Of a DNA stretch of 64,000 nt, positions 29,452 through 42,429 are shown piece after piece. The position numbers and the translations under genes were made by a program. The DNA lies in assembly GCF_000372725.1 (NCBI RefSeq), contig NW_005195017.1, positions 174,921-238,920 on the forward strand. The letters run 5' to 3'. The notes beneath the pieces were generated by a model. It saw only the letters and a list, made by a program, of their open reading frames with translations, had not been told where the DNA came from and searched no databases. How positions within the stretch are numbered: position 1 is the first letter of the stretch; each line of letters opens with the position of its first letter. Source of the stretch: Emiliania huxleyi CCMP1516. Lineage: Eukaryota > Haptophyta > Isochrysidales > Noelaerhabdaceae.

Positions 29452-30522
29452 ATGAATTCCAACTGCGTGCAGTTGGGCGGCGACGGGCTGTCATACATGC
29501 GCCTCATTCACCGCCTCATTCCCAAGCTGTTTCTGGAACGTACACCGGTCGTGATTCCTAGGCTAGGCGAGGCGCCTCACGGGAAGTTTCACGTGCTGCA
29601 CGGCGGCTGGCGACTGTGGTGGCCGCTGCTCATCGATGCAATTGGCAGCCGTGGTGGGCAACCGAAAGGTGAAAAAAGACCCGACAGTGTCAGAGTTCAA
29701 CGAGCACGAACACTTCTTGCGGATCGCTGTCGAGGCCCTCGCCGAGTACGTCGTGTTCATTTCACAAACCGGCAGCGACTACAGGCACTGCGACGCTTTT
29801 TTGCGCGAAGCTGAGCGCAACTTGTCGTTCGGCTACATCTGCCACTTCCTCTCTCTGTTCGGATTCCTGTATGTTGAAATGCGAGCGGCTGTCCGGAAAA
29901 ACGACTCGGCCACTCTGGATCGAGTGTGGCGCGAGAACCTCCCGACGGCCCGTGCAGCCAATAAAACCAACTACAGCCAAATGTCCGTCATTACCGTGTA
30001 CTGGGGCGGGGCGCTGAGGGAGCCGTTGAGGACTGTGCATTTCACAACACTCGCACCCTCCGCTGGCTCGACACGCATGTGGGCCTCGACTTCCCCATTG
30101 AGCAGCTCAACAACTGGATTGCGGACGCCTGCCCGAAAATCATCACAGAAGAGTGGGTTCGCAAGTTCATTCGACGCGTTCCCTTCACGCAAACCGTCAA
30201 CCGTTCGGTTCGCGCGGCGCTGCACGCCAACCGCGAGGACGAGTCGGAGCATCTCAAACACATCGCCAAAGACAAGGCGCTGATTGTGCTCTTTCTAAAG
30301 GAGAGGATCGGAGACACCTACCAGGCTGCGACTGCCGCGAGCGACGCAAACTTGCTCGATCTGGACCTCAGCGAGTGGGGCGGCAACCGGGACGGCGCCG
30401 CAGGCGACCGACAGCGCCGCGCAGGTGCGCCGTGGAAGAAGATGGAGCGCTCCATGTCGGACGTTGAAGAGTACGTGCGCGAGCAGGTCACTAAGCTCTG
30501 CCCATGGCACCTGTGGGCGTGA
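29452..30522 (+). pseudogene. DUF6589-like protein, broken by two frameshifts
   Basis: Segments in three frames form one protein-like series: LGGDGLSYMRLIHRLI and FHVLHGGWRLWWPLL (29.45-29.63 kb); LAAVVGNRKVKKDPTVSEF to NKTNYSQMSVITVYWGG (29.64-30.04 kb); then LRWLDTHVGLDFPIEQLNNW to EEYVREQVTKLCPW and stop (30.05-30.52 kb). Frame changes are needed near 29633 and 30043. GDxLS followed by a His-containing block and a long helical region resembles DUF6589 proteins, which are often amplified and linked to mobile DNA. GC content is lower than in neighbours. I infer a decayed transposon-related gene; the family call is tentative. Confidence 0.45.
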
Positions 30523-31826
30523 CGCGTGCCTTCCCCTCCGCCATAGCCTCCCCCCTGACCGCGGGCCGGGGCCGAATTGTGTCTCCGCGCCCTCCGAGGC
30601 GCGGTCTCGGTGTCGCTTCCGCCGCTGTTCACTATTTTTATGTGCATTAAGCTGTCTAATGAGTGCACCCGGTACCTGGGTGCGGCTGCGCTTGCGGGTA
30701 GCGGCGCGGGGCGCCGTCGCGCGCGTCTCCGACGCGCCGGCCCACGAACGGCGAACCGGCGGTTCGGCCGTGGGAGGCCTCTCGCGCCCCGAGGTCGGCC
30801 TCGACGCGGCTCCCTCGGGCCGGGCCCGTCGCCCCGCACCATCAGACGGTGGCGGGTACCCTCCCCGCCCCCTCCCGCGCTCAGGCGCCGCCGCTGAGCC
30901 GCCGATACGCAATTCGTAACATATGGTTAGATGGAAGCGATGCATCAGACGTGTGCGTAATACATGAGGCGTAACCCCCTCTCCACCGCCGTTCACGGTC
31001 GAGCCGAGCGTAGTGCATGTGCGCAATGCGTCGGTCATAGGCCCACCCAGCCCCGATTTACGATCCCACTGCGTAAGACGTGTGCGTAATACACCCCGTG
31101 CGTAGCGCCCCGAGAGAGCCTCTCAGTCTCTGGCAAAGCTTACATAAAACAGATGCGTGGTGCGTGGTGCGTAGCGGCCAGAAGGTCGATGGTAACGATC
31201 GGTGCAGAAGACGTGCGCATAATACGCAGCACATTTGAAATCTCCGATCGGGCTTTCTGTCTGTACGCGTAAAGCGAGGCGTATGCGTGACGCATCACTG
31301 AGCCGCCACCCGGCTTGACACGGCACCAAAATACACGACGTCTCAGCGACGTCCTACAAACCGTGGCCATGGATGTGCATAAGGTGGCCAACAATTGCAT
31401 TAGTGGCTCTTACATATCCATAGCGGGACTAATCACCTCCCGCTTGGGCTGGGGAGAACACTTGAACAACGTTGAGGATTTCAGCCAACAATAGTGCAAC
31501 TGTTAGGCCCAAAGTTACAGTAACGTTTGACAACCCTAGGTAAAAATACGACTTTCTCATTGAGCTGTAATGCGTAAACTAAAGCGTAAGACTTAGAGAC
31601 CGTAAGAGAGTGCTAAGCTCACTATTAGCTGTCCCCTCTCCACCCCGCGGCGAGCGCACGCTCGGGCGCGCAAGCTCTCACCACACGTCCTACGGCTGCA
31701 CTAAAGGCTCCTGGCGCGGCTCGGCGGGGCGCCGCCGCACGATGGGTGCGCCACCGCTACGCGGCGGCGGAGGAGCTCCCGCTGGGCGCCGCCGCTGGAG
31801 CGGCCCCGCGTCGTATTATTGCACCG
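30523..31826. other. Intergenic; weak GTGCGTAATAC repeats
   Basis: GACGTGTGCGTAATACA occurs at about 30945-30965 and 31078-31095, with related GTGCGTAG pieces to 31280. No gene supported. Confidence 0.5.
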
Positions 31827-34800
31827 CTACGGCTGGACCATTTGCTGGGGCTCCTGGCTGAGACTTCCTTCGGCGAGAGAGTCCCGAGAGGCGGGGCGCC
31901 GCCACACGAGGCGCGCCACCGCTATGTGGCGGCGGAGCAGCTGCCACCGCCGCCTGAGCGAGCCCGCATCGCACGGCACGGCTCCCATGCTTGTTAGTAT
32001 GAGGCGCAAGCTCATCTTGCGGTGCGCCGGAGCCGGGTAGAGCGGCACCGCCACCGTGTCGAAGAGCTTGTACGGCGGCTGCAGCAACACCTGTGGCGTC
32101 TGCTGGATAACGTTGCAAAAGGCGCAACCGCCGCAGCTGGGCTCTTGCTCGTGGACCATGGCGATGGTGATGCGCTGGTTCCCCATCGCCGCTTGCGCGA
32201 GGCGCGCGACGGCGCCGCCGGCGTCCAGAAAGGTCTTATTGTTCAGGTAGAGCAGAAACACTACGTGCCCGGAGAGCCGGTCCGCGCTGGCTCCCTCGAG
32301 CGCCTCCTCCGCATCGCGGATCGTGACCCCCTCGGCGCTGGCGGTAGAGCCGCGCCCCTCCCCCGCCGCATTCTTGAGCTCCCCTGCAATGCCGACGGCG
32401 CCCTCATTGCCGCGGCACACGAGGATGGTGACGGGGCCGCTGAAGGCACAGGGCCCCGGTTGAAGAGGGACCATCAGGCCGGCGTCAAGTTCAGTCTGGC
32501 GGCTCGCGTAGTAAGGAGAGTGGAGGAGCATGCGCAGCGCGATGGCCTTGAGCGACTCGAGTTGAAAGGCGTTGCCCCGCACCCACACGATCGGCGCCGC
32601 CTCCTCAAACACGCGCGCGAGCATCTCGCCTGGCCCGCTGTAGTTAGGGTAGCCAGCAGGGGCGGTCTCGACGCAGTGCTCGCGGCACTCTGCCTTCAGG
32701 TCCTTGATCGAGGCGCCGCCCTTGTCGACGTCAGCCTCCTGGATCGGGATGAAGGGCCGGTTCGAGCCGAGCGCCGCGTACAGCTCGCGGCGACAGTTGA
32801 AGCTCATGAAGTATCTGGCGCTGAGGAAGACGAGGAAGGTCATCGCGTCCCTCACCGACTCCTCGAGCCTGCCCACGTCCTCGAGGTTGTCGACGTCGAG
32901 CCAAATCCGGACGCCGGGGATCAGCAGCTGCAGTCGCCGCACGACGGTGTGCGTCTGGTCCTGGCCGGTCCCCCAGCAGTGCGAGATGAAGCCGTGGAAG
33001 TGGCATGTGCGCGGCAGCGTGAGGACTGGGGGACGGCCGGAGGAGGCGAGGCGGATGGTGGGTGCGCGGACGGCGCTGACTGTCTTAAAGAGGACAACGA
33101 GCAGCGACGTAGCGAGCATTGCGGCGGTGAGCGCAACGACAAACTCACTCGCGCCGCGCGCGCTCTCGAAGCCGACGAGGGTCTTGCACATGTCCTCGTA
33201 GGCGGCGCTCTCGCACAGCTGAATCATCATGCCGGAGATGAAGCAGCAGGCGAGCAACAGGTTGGCGGTGCACGCCAGGTAGAGGTCGTCGTCGCGCTTG
33301 AAGGGCTTGGCGAGGGCAAGCGCGGCGGCGTAGAGGGCCGAGACGACGGTGGCGACGACAAGGCGGAGTAGCTTGCTCGAGCCGTCGTCTGTCTGGATGA
33401 AGAGCACCAGCGAGGCGAGGAACAACTTGCGGCCCATATCGACGACCTCCCAGAAGAGGAAGCCCGGGTCGTAGTCGCGCCAGAGGAAGCGGCTGGCTCG
33501 GGCAGTGGCCCTGACTCGCTGCGCCCGCACCTCGGAGCGGATCGAGAGCAGGAGGACCAGGAACGAGAGCGGCACGAGCACCGGCCAGAGGACGAAGAAA
33601 ACCCAGAAGTACGCGTCGAGGCCGCTGTACTCGTCGTCGTCGGCGCTGCAGAGCACGTCGAGGTCGGCAACGAGGTAGCTGCGCCTCTCCCCTGTCACGT
33701 CGTCGACATTAAACGACTCGCACTGCCGCGCCTTGAAGATGGAGCGAGACACGGAGGGCAGCACGAGGTAGGCGACGAGGATGGCCCAGTAGAGGAGGCG
33801 ACGCAGCGTAGCACGGACGAGGTCGCGCCGGAGGGCGTCGGCGCGACCAGACAAGAGCCACTCCGCGAGGGCGTAGCAGGCGAGGGCGGCGCCTCCGAGC
33901 AAGATAGATAGGATTGGCCACAAGCCTGCGAGCAGTAGCCGGTCTCCCATAGAGCCGATGCAAGTGTCCGGATAGGTGAGGCCGAGCAGGTCGAGGCTGA
34001 TCGCGTCCATGAATTCGGTCCAGCGCGTAAAGTCCTCGTGGAGGCGGACGCCGTAGACGGGGCCGAGCGTCGCGGCGATCTGGTAGAAGCTGACCAAAAT
34101 TTTGAACTTGGGCTGGAAACCGACCTAAGGCAAATGATGCGAAAGGTGTCTCGCCACACGCAATGTGTGAGGCAGCGACGGGCAACTACCATTCTATGAT
34201 CGGCAAAAGTCCACGGCAGGAAGAGGCAGTGCAGGGTGACTGAGGGGGCTGCACGCCGACCTGCGACTCGACGATATCAAGACGTGCTCTGAAGCGGTCC
34301 CATGCCTCGGCGCGGGCGAGGGCGCGGTACAAGACGAGCCCTGTCCCTGCGAGAGCGACGACGACTCCCGCCAGGACGCCGAACCTCCCCGCCGTCGGGC
34401 AGTCGGCGCAGCCTCGCTCCGCACGGCTAAAGTACTGCTCGTCGCTCACGCACCACTCGCAGAGCGGGCCGGTGTGGCCGAGGTCGCAGCCTGGGCCGGC
34501 GCCGCCAGACGCCGCGAGGAGGCGGCGAGAGGCCTCCGTTGAACCGCCCGAGCCGCTGCAGTGGTCGGAGGCGTCGCACTCGTGAATTTCGGTGGTGACG
34601 AGCGAGGCGCGCCAGTAATCGCGCCGGACGCCGAGGGTCTCGAGAGTGGTATTGGTCGCGCAGTTGGCGTTCGGCGGGCAAGGCTTGCAGTAGTCGGTCG
34701 GGAAGCGGAAAATGTCATCCGGAAGGGCGCTCGCGTCCCGCAGGTAGAAGCCCTCCTTGCAGAAGGAGCAGGTGACGTCGCCGCTCTTGGAGCCGGTAGG

Positions 34801-37800
34801 GTAAGGGCAGGGCGTACACTGCGACAGGCCCTCGCTCGCCGCGTAGGTGCCCGCCTCGCACTCCTCGCAAGCGGTGGTGGAGGCTGCGAAGTTGCCGTTC
34901 GGGCACAGCACGCACGCGGACATGTTGGGCGAGGGGGCGATGCTACCTGGAGCGCACTGCGTCTGCTGCGTGGAGCCCGCGGTGGCGAAGTGGCCCGGCG
35001 TGGCGGCGGTGCACTTCGAGGCGGCGGCTAGGTTGGTTGCGCGCGAGTAGCTGCCCTTCTCGCACGGCAGCGGCGCCGCCGCGCCCTCGGCGCAGTAGCT
35101 GCCCTCCAAGCACGGAAGGCAGCCCGTCGCGCCCGTGTCGTTCTGGTAGGATCCGGCGGAGCAGCGCTCGCACTTGGAGAGGCCAGGCGTGGCGGCGAAA
35201 TGGCCGGGCTCACAGGGCGAGCACGTCTCGCTGCTCACCGCCCCTGGCGCCGCGCTCGCTGTGCCGATGGGGCACAGCTCACACGCCGCGCTCGAGCTGG
35301 AGCCTCTCTTCGGGTTGAAGCTGCCCGCAAGGCAAGGCTGCCAGACAAGGCGCGAGGCGGCGCCCGCGTCCTCGCAGACGCCGCCCTTCGGGCAGGCTTC
35401 GCAGGCGGCGCTGCCGACGTCGGGGGAGAAGGAACCCGCGGCGCAAGGCAAGCACTCCTCCTGGCCGCTCTCTGGCTGGTGTTGGCCGGGGGCGCAGAGG
35501 AAGCAGTCCGAAATGTTCGCCGCCCGCTCGTTGGGCATGTGGGTGCCGGCGGGGCACTTCTGTGGGAGGATGGATCCCTTCGGGCAGAAGTGGCCGGACC
35601 AGCAGGGGCCGCTGCAGTCGGAGGTGAAGTGGTACGACGCGTTCCCGTAGTGACCCTCGGCGCAGAGCCTGTTGCAGCCGGACAGGTCGCCGATGATCTG
35701 GCCGACGTTCGGCATCCAAGATCCGAGCGGGCAGTCCCACGTTAGAGGCGAAGCGGCGAGGATTGTGATGTTGTCTGGCGCAGAGTTGCCGAAGAAGGTC
35801 GTGTTGCGGAGGATCGAGCCGGAGGCAGCGATGCGGGAGGAGAAGAAGAGTGCAGCGGGGGGTTGGCTCGCGATGCTGTCGACAAACTGCGAGTTGGTGA
35901 GAGCTAGGCGCTCGATACCGACGAGAATAAGAGCCTACAAAGGAACAATGTCTGGTCTCTTCAGTCTCTGCACCCTCTTGTGGAGGGGGCGCGCGGCACC
36001 GCTTGAAAGCCACTCGTGCAACCGACAAAGCGGGCGCTCTCCAGCGAGATGTCGCCGCTGTTCTCCACGTACATACCTCCTCCGTACTGCGCGAGTTAGG
36101 GCGGGAAGGCGTAAGCGGGGAGGGCGAGAGAGCGAGAGAGGGCGGGCAGGCCCAGAGCGGCCCTTTTGGGGAAGGCGTCCCCCGTTTGCCGAACCATGTC
36201 CCTCTGCCTTCCTCTCCCGCTTCCGGCACCGCAATGGCGTGCGAGCGTGCGTGTGCGGGGGAGGCGAGCGTGTGCGGGCGTGGGAGACGCACATAGGCAG
36301 CCGTGCACTCGCTGAAGCTGGCGCCGTCCAGCGAGACGTCGCCGCTGCTGCCCACCCACATACCTCCTCCGTGCTGCGCAAGTTGGGGCGGGCAGGCATT
36401 AAGCGGGGAGGGCGTCAGAGAGCGAGAGAGGGCGGGCCCTCGCGGCCCTTTTGGGGAAGGCGTCCCCCGTTTGCCACCCCATCTCCCTCTGCCTTCTTCT
36501 CCCGCTTCCGGCTGCGGCGATGGCGTGCGAGCGTGCGTGTGCGGGGGAGGCGAGCGTGTGCGGGCGTGGGAGACGCACATAGGCAGCCGTGCACTCGCTG
36601 AAGCTGGCGCCGTCCAGCGCGACGTCGCCGCTGCTGCCCACCCACATACCTCCTCCCCACTGCGCAAGTTGGGGCGGGCAGGCATTAAGCGGGGAGGGCG
36701 TCAGAGAGCGAGAGAGGGCGGGCCCTCGCGGCCCTTTTGGGGAAGGCGTGCGGCGATGGCGTGCGAGCGTGCGTGTGCGGGGGAGGCGAGCGTGTGCGGG
36801 CGTGGGAGACGCACATCGCCAGCCGTGCACTCGCTGAAGCTGGCGCTTTCCAGCGAGACGTCGCCGCTGTTGTACACGATCATACCTCCTCCGTCCTGCG
36901 CGAGTTGGGGCGGGAAGGCGTAAGCGGGGAGGGCGAGAGAGCGAGAGAGGGCGGGCAGGGCCCAGAGCGGCCCTTTTGGGGAAGGCGTCCGCCGTTTGCC
37001 GAACCATGTCCCTCTGCCTTCGCCTCCCGCGGCGATGGCGTGCGAGCGTGCGTGTGCGGGGGAGGCGAGCGTGTGCGGGCGTGGGAGACGCACATCGCCA
37101 GCCGTGCACTCGCTGAAGCTGGCGCCCTCCAGCGCGACGTCGCCGCTGTCCCGCACGCGCATACCTCCTCCGGACTGCGCGAGTTGGGGCGCGCAGGCAT
37201 AAGCGGCGAGGGCGTCAGCGAGCGAGAGAGGGCGGGCAAGCCCAGAGCGGCCCTTGGGAAGGGCGTGTCCCCCTTTGCCACCCCATGTCCCTCTCCCTTC
37301 TTCTCACGCTTCCGGCGCGGTGATGGCGTGCGTGCGTGTGTGCGCGGGGGAGGCGAGCGTGTGCGGGCGTGGGAGACGCACATTGCCAGCCGTGCACTCG
37401 CTGAAGCTGGCGCGCTCCAGCGAGACGTCGCCGCTGTCGATCACGTACATACCTCCTCCCCACTGCGCGAGTTGGGGCGGGAAGGCGTAAGCGGGGAGGG
37501 CGTCAGAGAGCGAGAGAGGGGGGGCATCCACAGCATTCCAATGTGGCGAGAGCTTGCGGGGCCGAGCGGTGCGTGGGAGAGAGGGGCGGCGCACTAGGTT
37601 AGCCTCGCAGCCCGTGAACGACACGTCCTTCATCGCAATGTCGCCAGCGCCAGAAGCGAGCACCGCACCGCCATATTCACCAAACCCGTCCACAAAGTGC
37701 AGCGCCTCCAGGTAGAGGCTGCAGCCGCTCGAGATGGAGAACATGTTGGAGCTCTTCTTGCCGTCTAGCGTCGCGCCCTCCCCGCTGCTCCGGACCGAGA

Positions 37801-39769
37801 GGAGCATGTCGCCGCCGCACGCGACGTTGCTGCTAAAGGCAAGGCGGACGCCCGGCGGGATGAAGACGGCCGCGTTGCGGCCCTGGTCCACGGCCTTGTT
37901 GATCTCGTCCCGGATGTCTTGAGGCGTGTGGGCGAGGGCCTCGCCAGCGGGGATTGGAAGCAGCGGCGGACGAGGCGGACGCAGCTGCGGCGGCGGCGGG
38001 AGTAGCGGTGGGTACGGTGGCGCTTGCTCCTCGCACGCGCCGCAGCTCGCCGGGCAGAACAGCGAGACGAGCGAGCCCACGGTAGCGTCGGGGTTGACGG
38101 TTTGCAGATCGAAGTCGCAGCCGAACGTCAAGAAGAACGTGCAGCCGCCGTAGCTGGCCGCGAGACCAAAAAAATCGTTCTCGCACAGCAACGCCGCCAC
38201 AAGCAGTGGCGATAGTGGAGTGATCTCCTCCGACTCGCACGCGCCGCAGCTCGCCGGGCAAATTAGCGACATGGTCGAGCCCACCGGAGCGGCGGGGTTG
38301 ATGGTGTGCAGGTCCGTGTCACAGCCCACCAACCCCGCCGTTAAGAAGGCGCAGCCGCCGTAAGCGGTGAGCCAAGCGGTGAGCAAGCCGCCCGGATCGT
38401 CCTCGCACAGCACCAGTAGCGGTGGGGACGGTGTCGATGGTGGCGATGGTGGAGTGCTCTCCTCCGGCTCGCACGCGCCGCAGCTCGCCGGGCAGATCCG
38501 CGAGAGAATCGAGCCTTCCGGAGCGGCGGGGTTGACGGTGTGCAGGTCCGTGTCGCAGCCCAGCTGCGTCCCGGCGTAAGGGCAGAGCAGCGCGATCAAC
38601 TCCGAACCGTCCTCGCAGAGCACCGGCGGAGACAGAGGCGGCAGCGACGGCGGCACCCCCCAAAGTCCGGAGCCCTGCTCACCAGACCCGGTCTCGCCAG
38701 AGCCAGCTTCGCCCGAGCCAGCCTCGCCCGAGCCAGCCCGAGCCACGGGGAGGGCGGAGATCAGCAGGAGCAAGGTCACCGAGCCGAGACTCTTGCTCAG
38801 CCGAGGACGGACCGCCTTGCTGGGCCGCTGCCCCGAGGCCGCACCGGAGCGCGGCGCCCGCTGCCCCAGCAGCAGCCAGCAGGCGCCGCACGCTTGGAGG
38901 AGCAGCACCGCCGCAGGGGCGCAGCACCACCACCACTCGCGGAGGGAGGGCCGGCCAAGAGTGGCGGCGGCGTCGACGATGGCGCGCACGGAGTCGCGCG
39001 CGCCGGTCCGGAGCAGCTTCTCGCCCTGCGCGATCTCGATTGTCGGCCGTGACTGCCCCAAAGTCCCGCCACCGGCGCGGCCGGTGCCAGAGGCGCGCAG
39101 CGCCTCCGCCAGCGGGTGGAGAAAGTTGCGGTCGGAAACGGGGGGTGGCTCGAGCAAGCCGGCGTGGAGGGCGACGCCCTCGTCCCACGCGTGCGCCGAA
39201 TCGCCCTCGAGCGAGAACTCGCTCAACTTGTTGGCCTTGCGGCGCACGTTTGCGTCCCCTGACTCGCTGGTCGCGCACGGGCACTCGTTCATGATGCACG
39301 CCTCCTTGTGGGCCGCCTCCACGCACGCGTCGCTGCCGAGCGACGCGGAGGCGTTCGGCACGTGATGTGCGCTCGATCCGGCCGCGCCGTAGCCCGCGAG
39401 TTCGACGCTCACCAACTTCTCCACACGTTCGCCGCCGCGGCAGCCGTCAAAGGCGGAACTGGTCTTGCGCGGCCCGCCGAGGCTGCCGCGGTTGAAGACC
39501 GTGCGCTGTAAGTCGGCCGGGATGCCCAGCATGTCGAGGATGGAGCCGCACGCTGGCTGGGAGGTGTCCTCAGCCGCCGTCTCAAAGCCGCGCAGCGCCG
39601 AGCGCGCCGCCTCCGTCGAGCGCCCGTCGTGGTCGATGCAGGCGTGCTTGACCGAGTTCGAGCCGAGGGCGTCGCCCGCGATGCGAGTCGGGCCGCTCTC
39701 GGATTGCGCGAGCCCCGCAGGCAGGCCGAGCAGAAGCAGGCGCACACACAGGTGCACATAGGTGCACAT
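31827..39769 (-). CDS. Giant secreted/membrane protein: ShKT-like, beta-helix, Cys-rich GCC2/GCC3, TM and TIR domains
   Basis: Signal-peptide-like start MCTYVHLCVRLLLLGLP at 39769. Domain order: a hydrophobic segment, then three CPASCGACE units with CEDD starts (ShKT-like); an AHTPQDIRDEINKAV block and right-handed beta-helix repeats (GGGMYVxxSGDVSLxxASFSECTA); exon 34261-35934 with many CxxG cysteine knots (GCC2/GCC3, ephrin-receptor-like); exon 31827-34106 with several membrane segments and a TIR-like domain (FHGFISHCWGTGQDQTH, IWLDVDNLEDVG, FLVFLSARYF, CRRELYAAL). The 154-bp intron 34107-34260 joins DIVESQ to FKILVSFYQ in phase. The small beta-helix exons are only approximate. The layout suggests a surface receptor-like protein with an intracellular TIR module. 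It may be continuous with the frame upstream to 41626. Confidence 0.65.
36000..37480. repeat. Tandem exon-intron units of ~286 bp encoding beta-helix repeats
   Basis: ACATACCTCC-type exon starts recur at 36071, 36358, 36644, 36880, 37160 and 37447 (spacings 287, 286, 236, 280, 287). Each unit is one ~72-bp exon plus a near-identical intron (GTGCGTCTCCCACGCCCGCA… on the minus strand). The 236-bp unit has a 50-bp deletion in its intron. Confidence 0.85.
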
Positions 39770-41626
39770 TCGGAGGCTGCCGAGAGGATGCGAGGGCGCA
39801 AATCGGTGTGAACAATCCAAGAGTCCATATCTTCGGGCCTTTGAGTTGCGGCGCCACATCACCGTGCCGATGGCGCCGCAGGCGATGGCGAGGAGGATGA
39901 GCACGAGTGCGGGCATGAGAAGCGGCGAGCAGCTCACGAGCGAGGACGCCTTCGAGGCGACGGCGGGCGAGAAGGCCGAGGACGCCGCGGAGGCGACGCC
40001 GGATGAGAAGGTAGAGGACGCCGACGAGGCGACGGAGGCTGCCGAGGCGACGGCAGACGAGAAGGCCGAGGCCACCGCCGTCGGGCTAGGCACGGCGGGC
40101 GCGCAGTGGCCCAAGGCGGGCATGCAGACGAGGAGCAGCCACCGGAGGGCGCCCTCGGCCTTCGTGTAGCCGCCCCGCACGCAGTCGGCCGCCGCCTTGA
40201 GGCCGGCGCGACCGCCGGCGCCGCATGTGCCAGCGCCGGCGCCGCATGTGCCAGCGCCGGCGCCGCACGTGCCAACGGCGAATGGCGCCTTGCCGGACGT
40301 GGTCTGCGGCTCGCGGCGCCGGTCCGGCGAAGGCGGCGTCTGCGGCCCGCCGCGCGGCTTCGGTCGCCGGTGCGAGCCGCGGCCCTTTGCCTTGCCAGAC
40401 TTGCGCCTGCCCTTTGCCTTGCCAAACTTGGGGTTGTTGCGGCAGCGCATGGCCTTGCGCCGGCACTTCCCCGAGCGCCGCGACTGCAAGTCCGCCCACT
40501 TCTCCCGTTGCTCGGCAATGAGATCGAGCGCGGCCTTCGCCTTCTTCAGCCGCCCCTCCCAGTGCTCGCGCTCCTTGGCGGCCTCGGCCTCAGCCTGCCC
40601 CGCGCCCGCGACCGCGCTCAGGGGCTTGGGCGCCACGGGCGCAATGCCGCCGGAGGTGGGGACTCCCGGCGACGGCGACTTCTCGCCGTCGGCGGGCGCA
40701 GCCTGGTAGCTGACGCTCTCGCCCAGCCGGCGGACTGCAGCCTCGACGCCGTCCACGTAGCCCGGTCCGGAGCCGCTGCGGGCCGACGCGGGCCCGCTCT
40801 TCCCCGCTGCCATCGGCGTGGGCAGGCCCGGGTAGCAGGTGGTGTCCTGCAAGCGCGATAGGGGCACACGGGAAGGGAGATTAATACGGGTGGGTGGAAA
40901 GCAAGGAGTGCCAGGAGAGAATGCTGCGGGCCGGCGCTCACCGTTGGGTCGGGCGTGTTGGAAACGGTCTTGGCCGACTTTTCGACCTCCTTGGCAGCCT
41001 CCTCGGCGACGGCCTCCTCGGTGATGGGCGCCTCGGCGACGGGCGCCTCCTGGGAGGCGGACACCTCGGCGGCGGCGGGCTTGATGGTCGCCTCCTCGGT
41101 GGCGGACTCCTCGGCGACGACGGGCTCCTCGGAGGCGGCCTGCTCGGCGGCGGCGGCCTCCTCGGTGGCGGCGGACTTGGTGGAGGACTCCTCGGCGACG
41201 ACGGCCTCGTCGGAGGCGGCTTCCCCGGCGACGGCCTCCTCCTTCACGACGACGTCGTCGTTGACGCCGCACGCCTGCGTGAGGGAGAAACGTAAATGTT
41301 TGGAGACGGGGACACCGCAGGGACAATGCCGATCCTGGCGTGCGCGTGCGCACCTCAGCTCCGAGCGAAGGCGGCAGCGTCAGGCTCGCGCGGCGGCGCT
41401 GATACCACTCCTCATACTCCGCACTGGAAGCGAAGTAGCCACCGACCTTGACGGAAGCCGTTGGCCCGAGCTCGGTCTGAACCTGGGCCCCCTCCGCGAA
41501 ACAAAAGCTGATTGGCACCTTTGCGAGGCTCCGATGGAACACGTGGGGGTTGTCGAACCAGACGCCCTTTGTTGATCTCACAACCAAGAAAGCCGACTCG
41601 CCCTCGCTCTCATTGAAGTCGACCAT
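39770..41626 (-). CDS. Ser/Ala/Gly-rich membrane protein, or N-terminal part of the giant TIR protein
   Basis: Exons 41354-41626, 40942-41274 and from 40846 downward join in phase with GT-AG introns. Exon 1: MVDFNESEGESAFLVVRSTK … YEEWYQRRRASL; exon 2 is an Ala/Glu/Val-rich acidic repeat (EEAVAEEAAKEVEK); exon 3 has a Lys/Arg-rich tract (KAKGRRKSGKAKGRG), three GTCGAGA repeats, an Ala/Ser repeat (ASAASVASSAS) and one clear membrane helix (MPALVLILLAIACGAIGTVM). No stop separates it from the signal-peptide-like MCTYVHL at 39769, so this may be one gene with the next. Function unknown. Confidence 0.45.
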
Positions 41627-41689
41627 GTAGCGCCTCTCCCTGCAGAGCACATAAAAGCAACCATAAAAGCAACCATCAAATATGAATTA

Positions 41690-42330
41690 ACTATTAAGAT
41701 TGAGGCGCCCAGTACAGCGCTGCAGCTGCTGCACCAACTTCTGCAGATTGCGCATTCTTACTACTGCATATCACGCTAGTACGGTCGATTACTGCAGACT
41801 ACTGCTGCGGACTACTGGGCATTGTTACTGTCGACTGAAGCTGATTACACGCTATCAATTAAAACTAATGACTATTGATTATTAAGAGGCGCCCAGTACA
41901 GCGCTACAGCTGCTGCACCAATTTGTGCGACTACCACTGCGCATTATTATTACTGTCGGCTGCTGCTGATTAAAGGCTGTTACTGTGGACTACTGCATAT
42001 TAATGACCGTTGATTATTATGATTCGCCCAGTACAGCGCAGCTGCTGCACCAACTACTGCGACTACTGCTGCGATATACTGCAGCGGACTACTGCGCATT
42101 ATTACTGTCGGCTGCTGATTACACGCTGTTACTGTGGACTACTGCATGCTATCAATTACATATTAATGACCATTGATTATTATGAGTCGCCCAGTACAGC
42201 GCTGCAGCTGTTGCACCAACTTGTGCGACTACTGCTGCAGACTGCGCATTGTTACTGTCGACTACTACGGATTTCACGCTAGTACGGTCGATTACTGCAG
42301 ATAAACGACTGCGGACTGAGTACTATGATG
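41690..42330. repeat. AT-rich ~150-180 bp tandem repeat with GCCCAGTACAGCGC
   Basis: Four units start with GGCGCCCAGTACAGCGCTGC or a close form near 41703, 41888, 42026 and 42188. They contain dense GACTACTGC words and end near ATTAATGACCATTGATTATT. Composition differs sharply from surrounding GC-rich genes. Confidence 0.85.
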
Positions 42331-42429
42331 ATCTCGGGGAAGCTCTCAGGCAATGATCAGGTTGAAGAGGCCAGCCAGCGCCATCTTAGAAGTCACAGGC
42401 GCACGAGACGTGGAGGGCGTACCAGTGTG

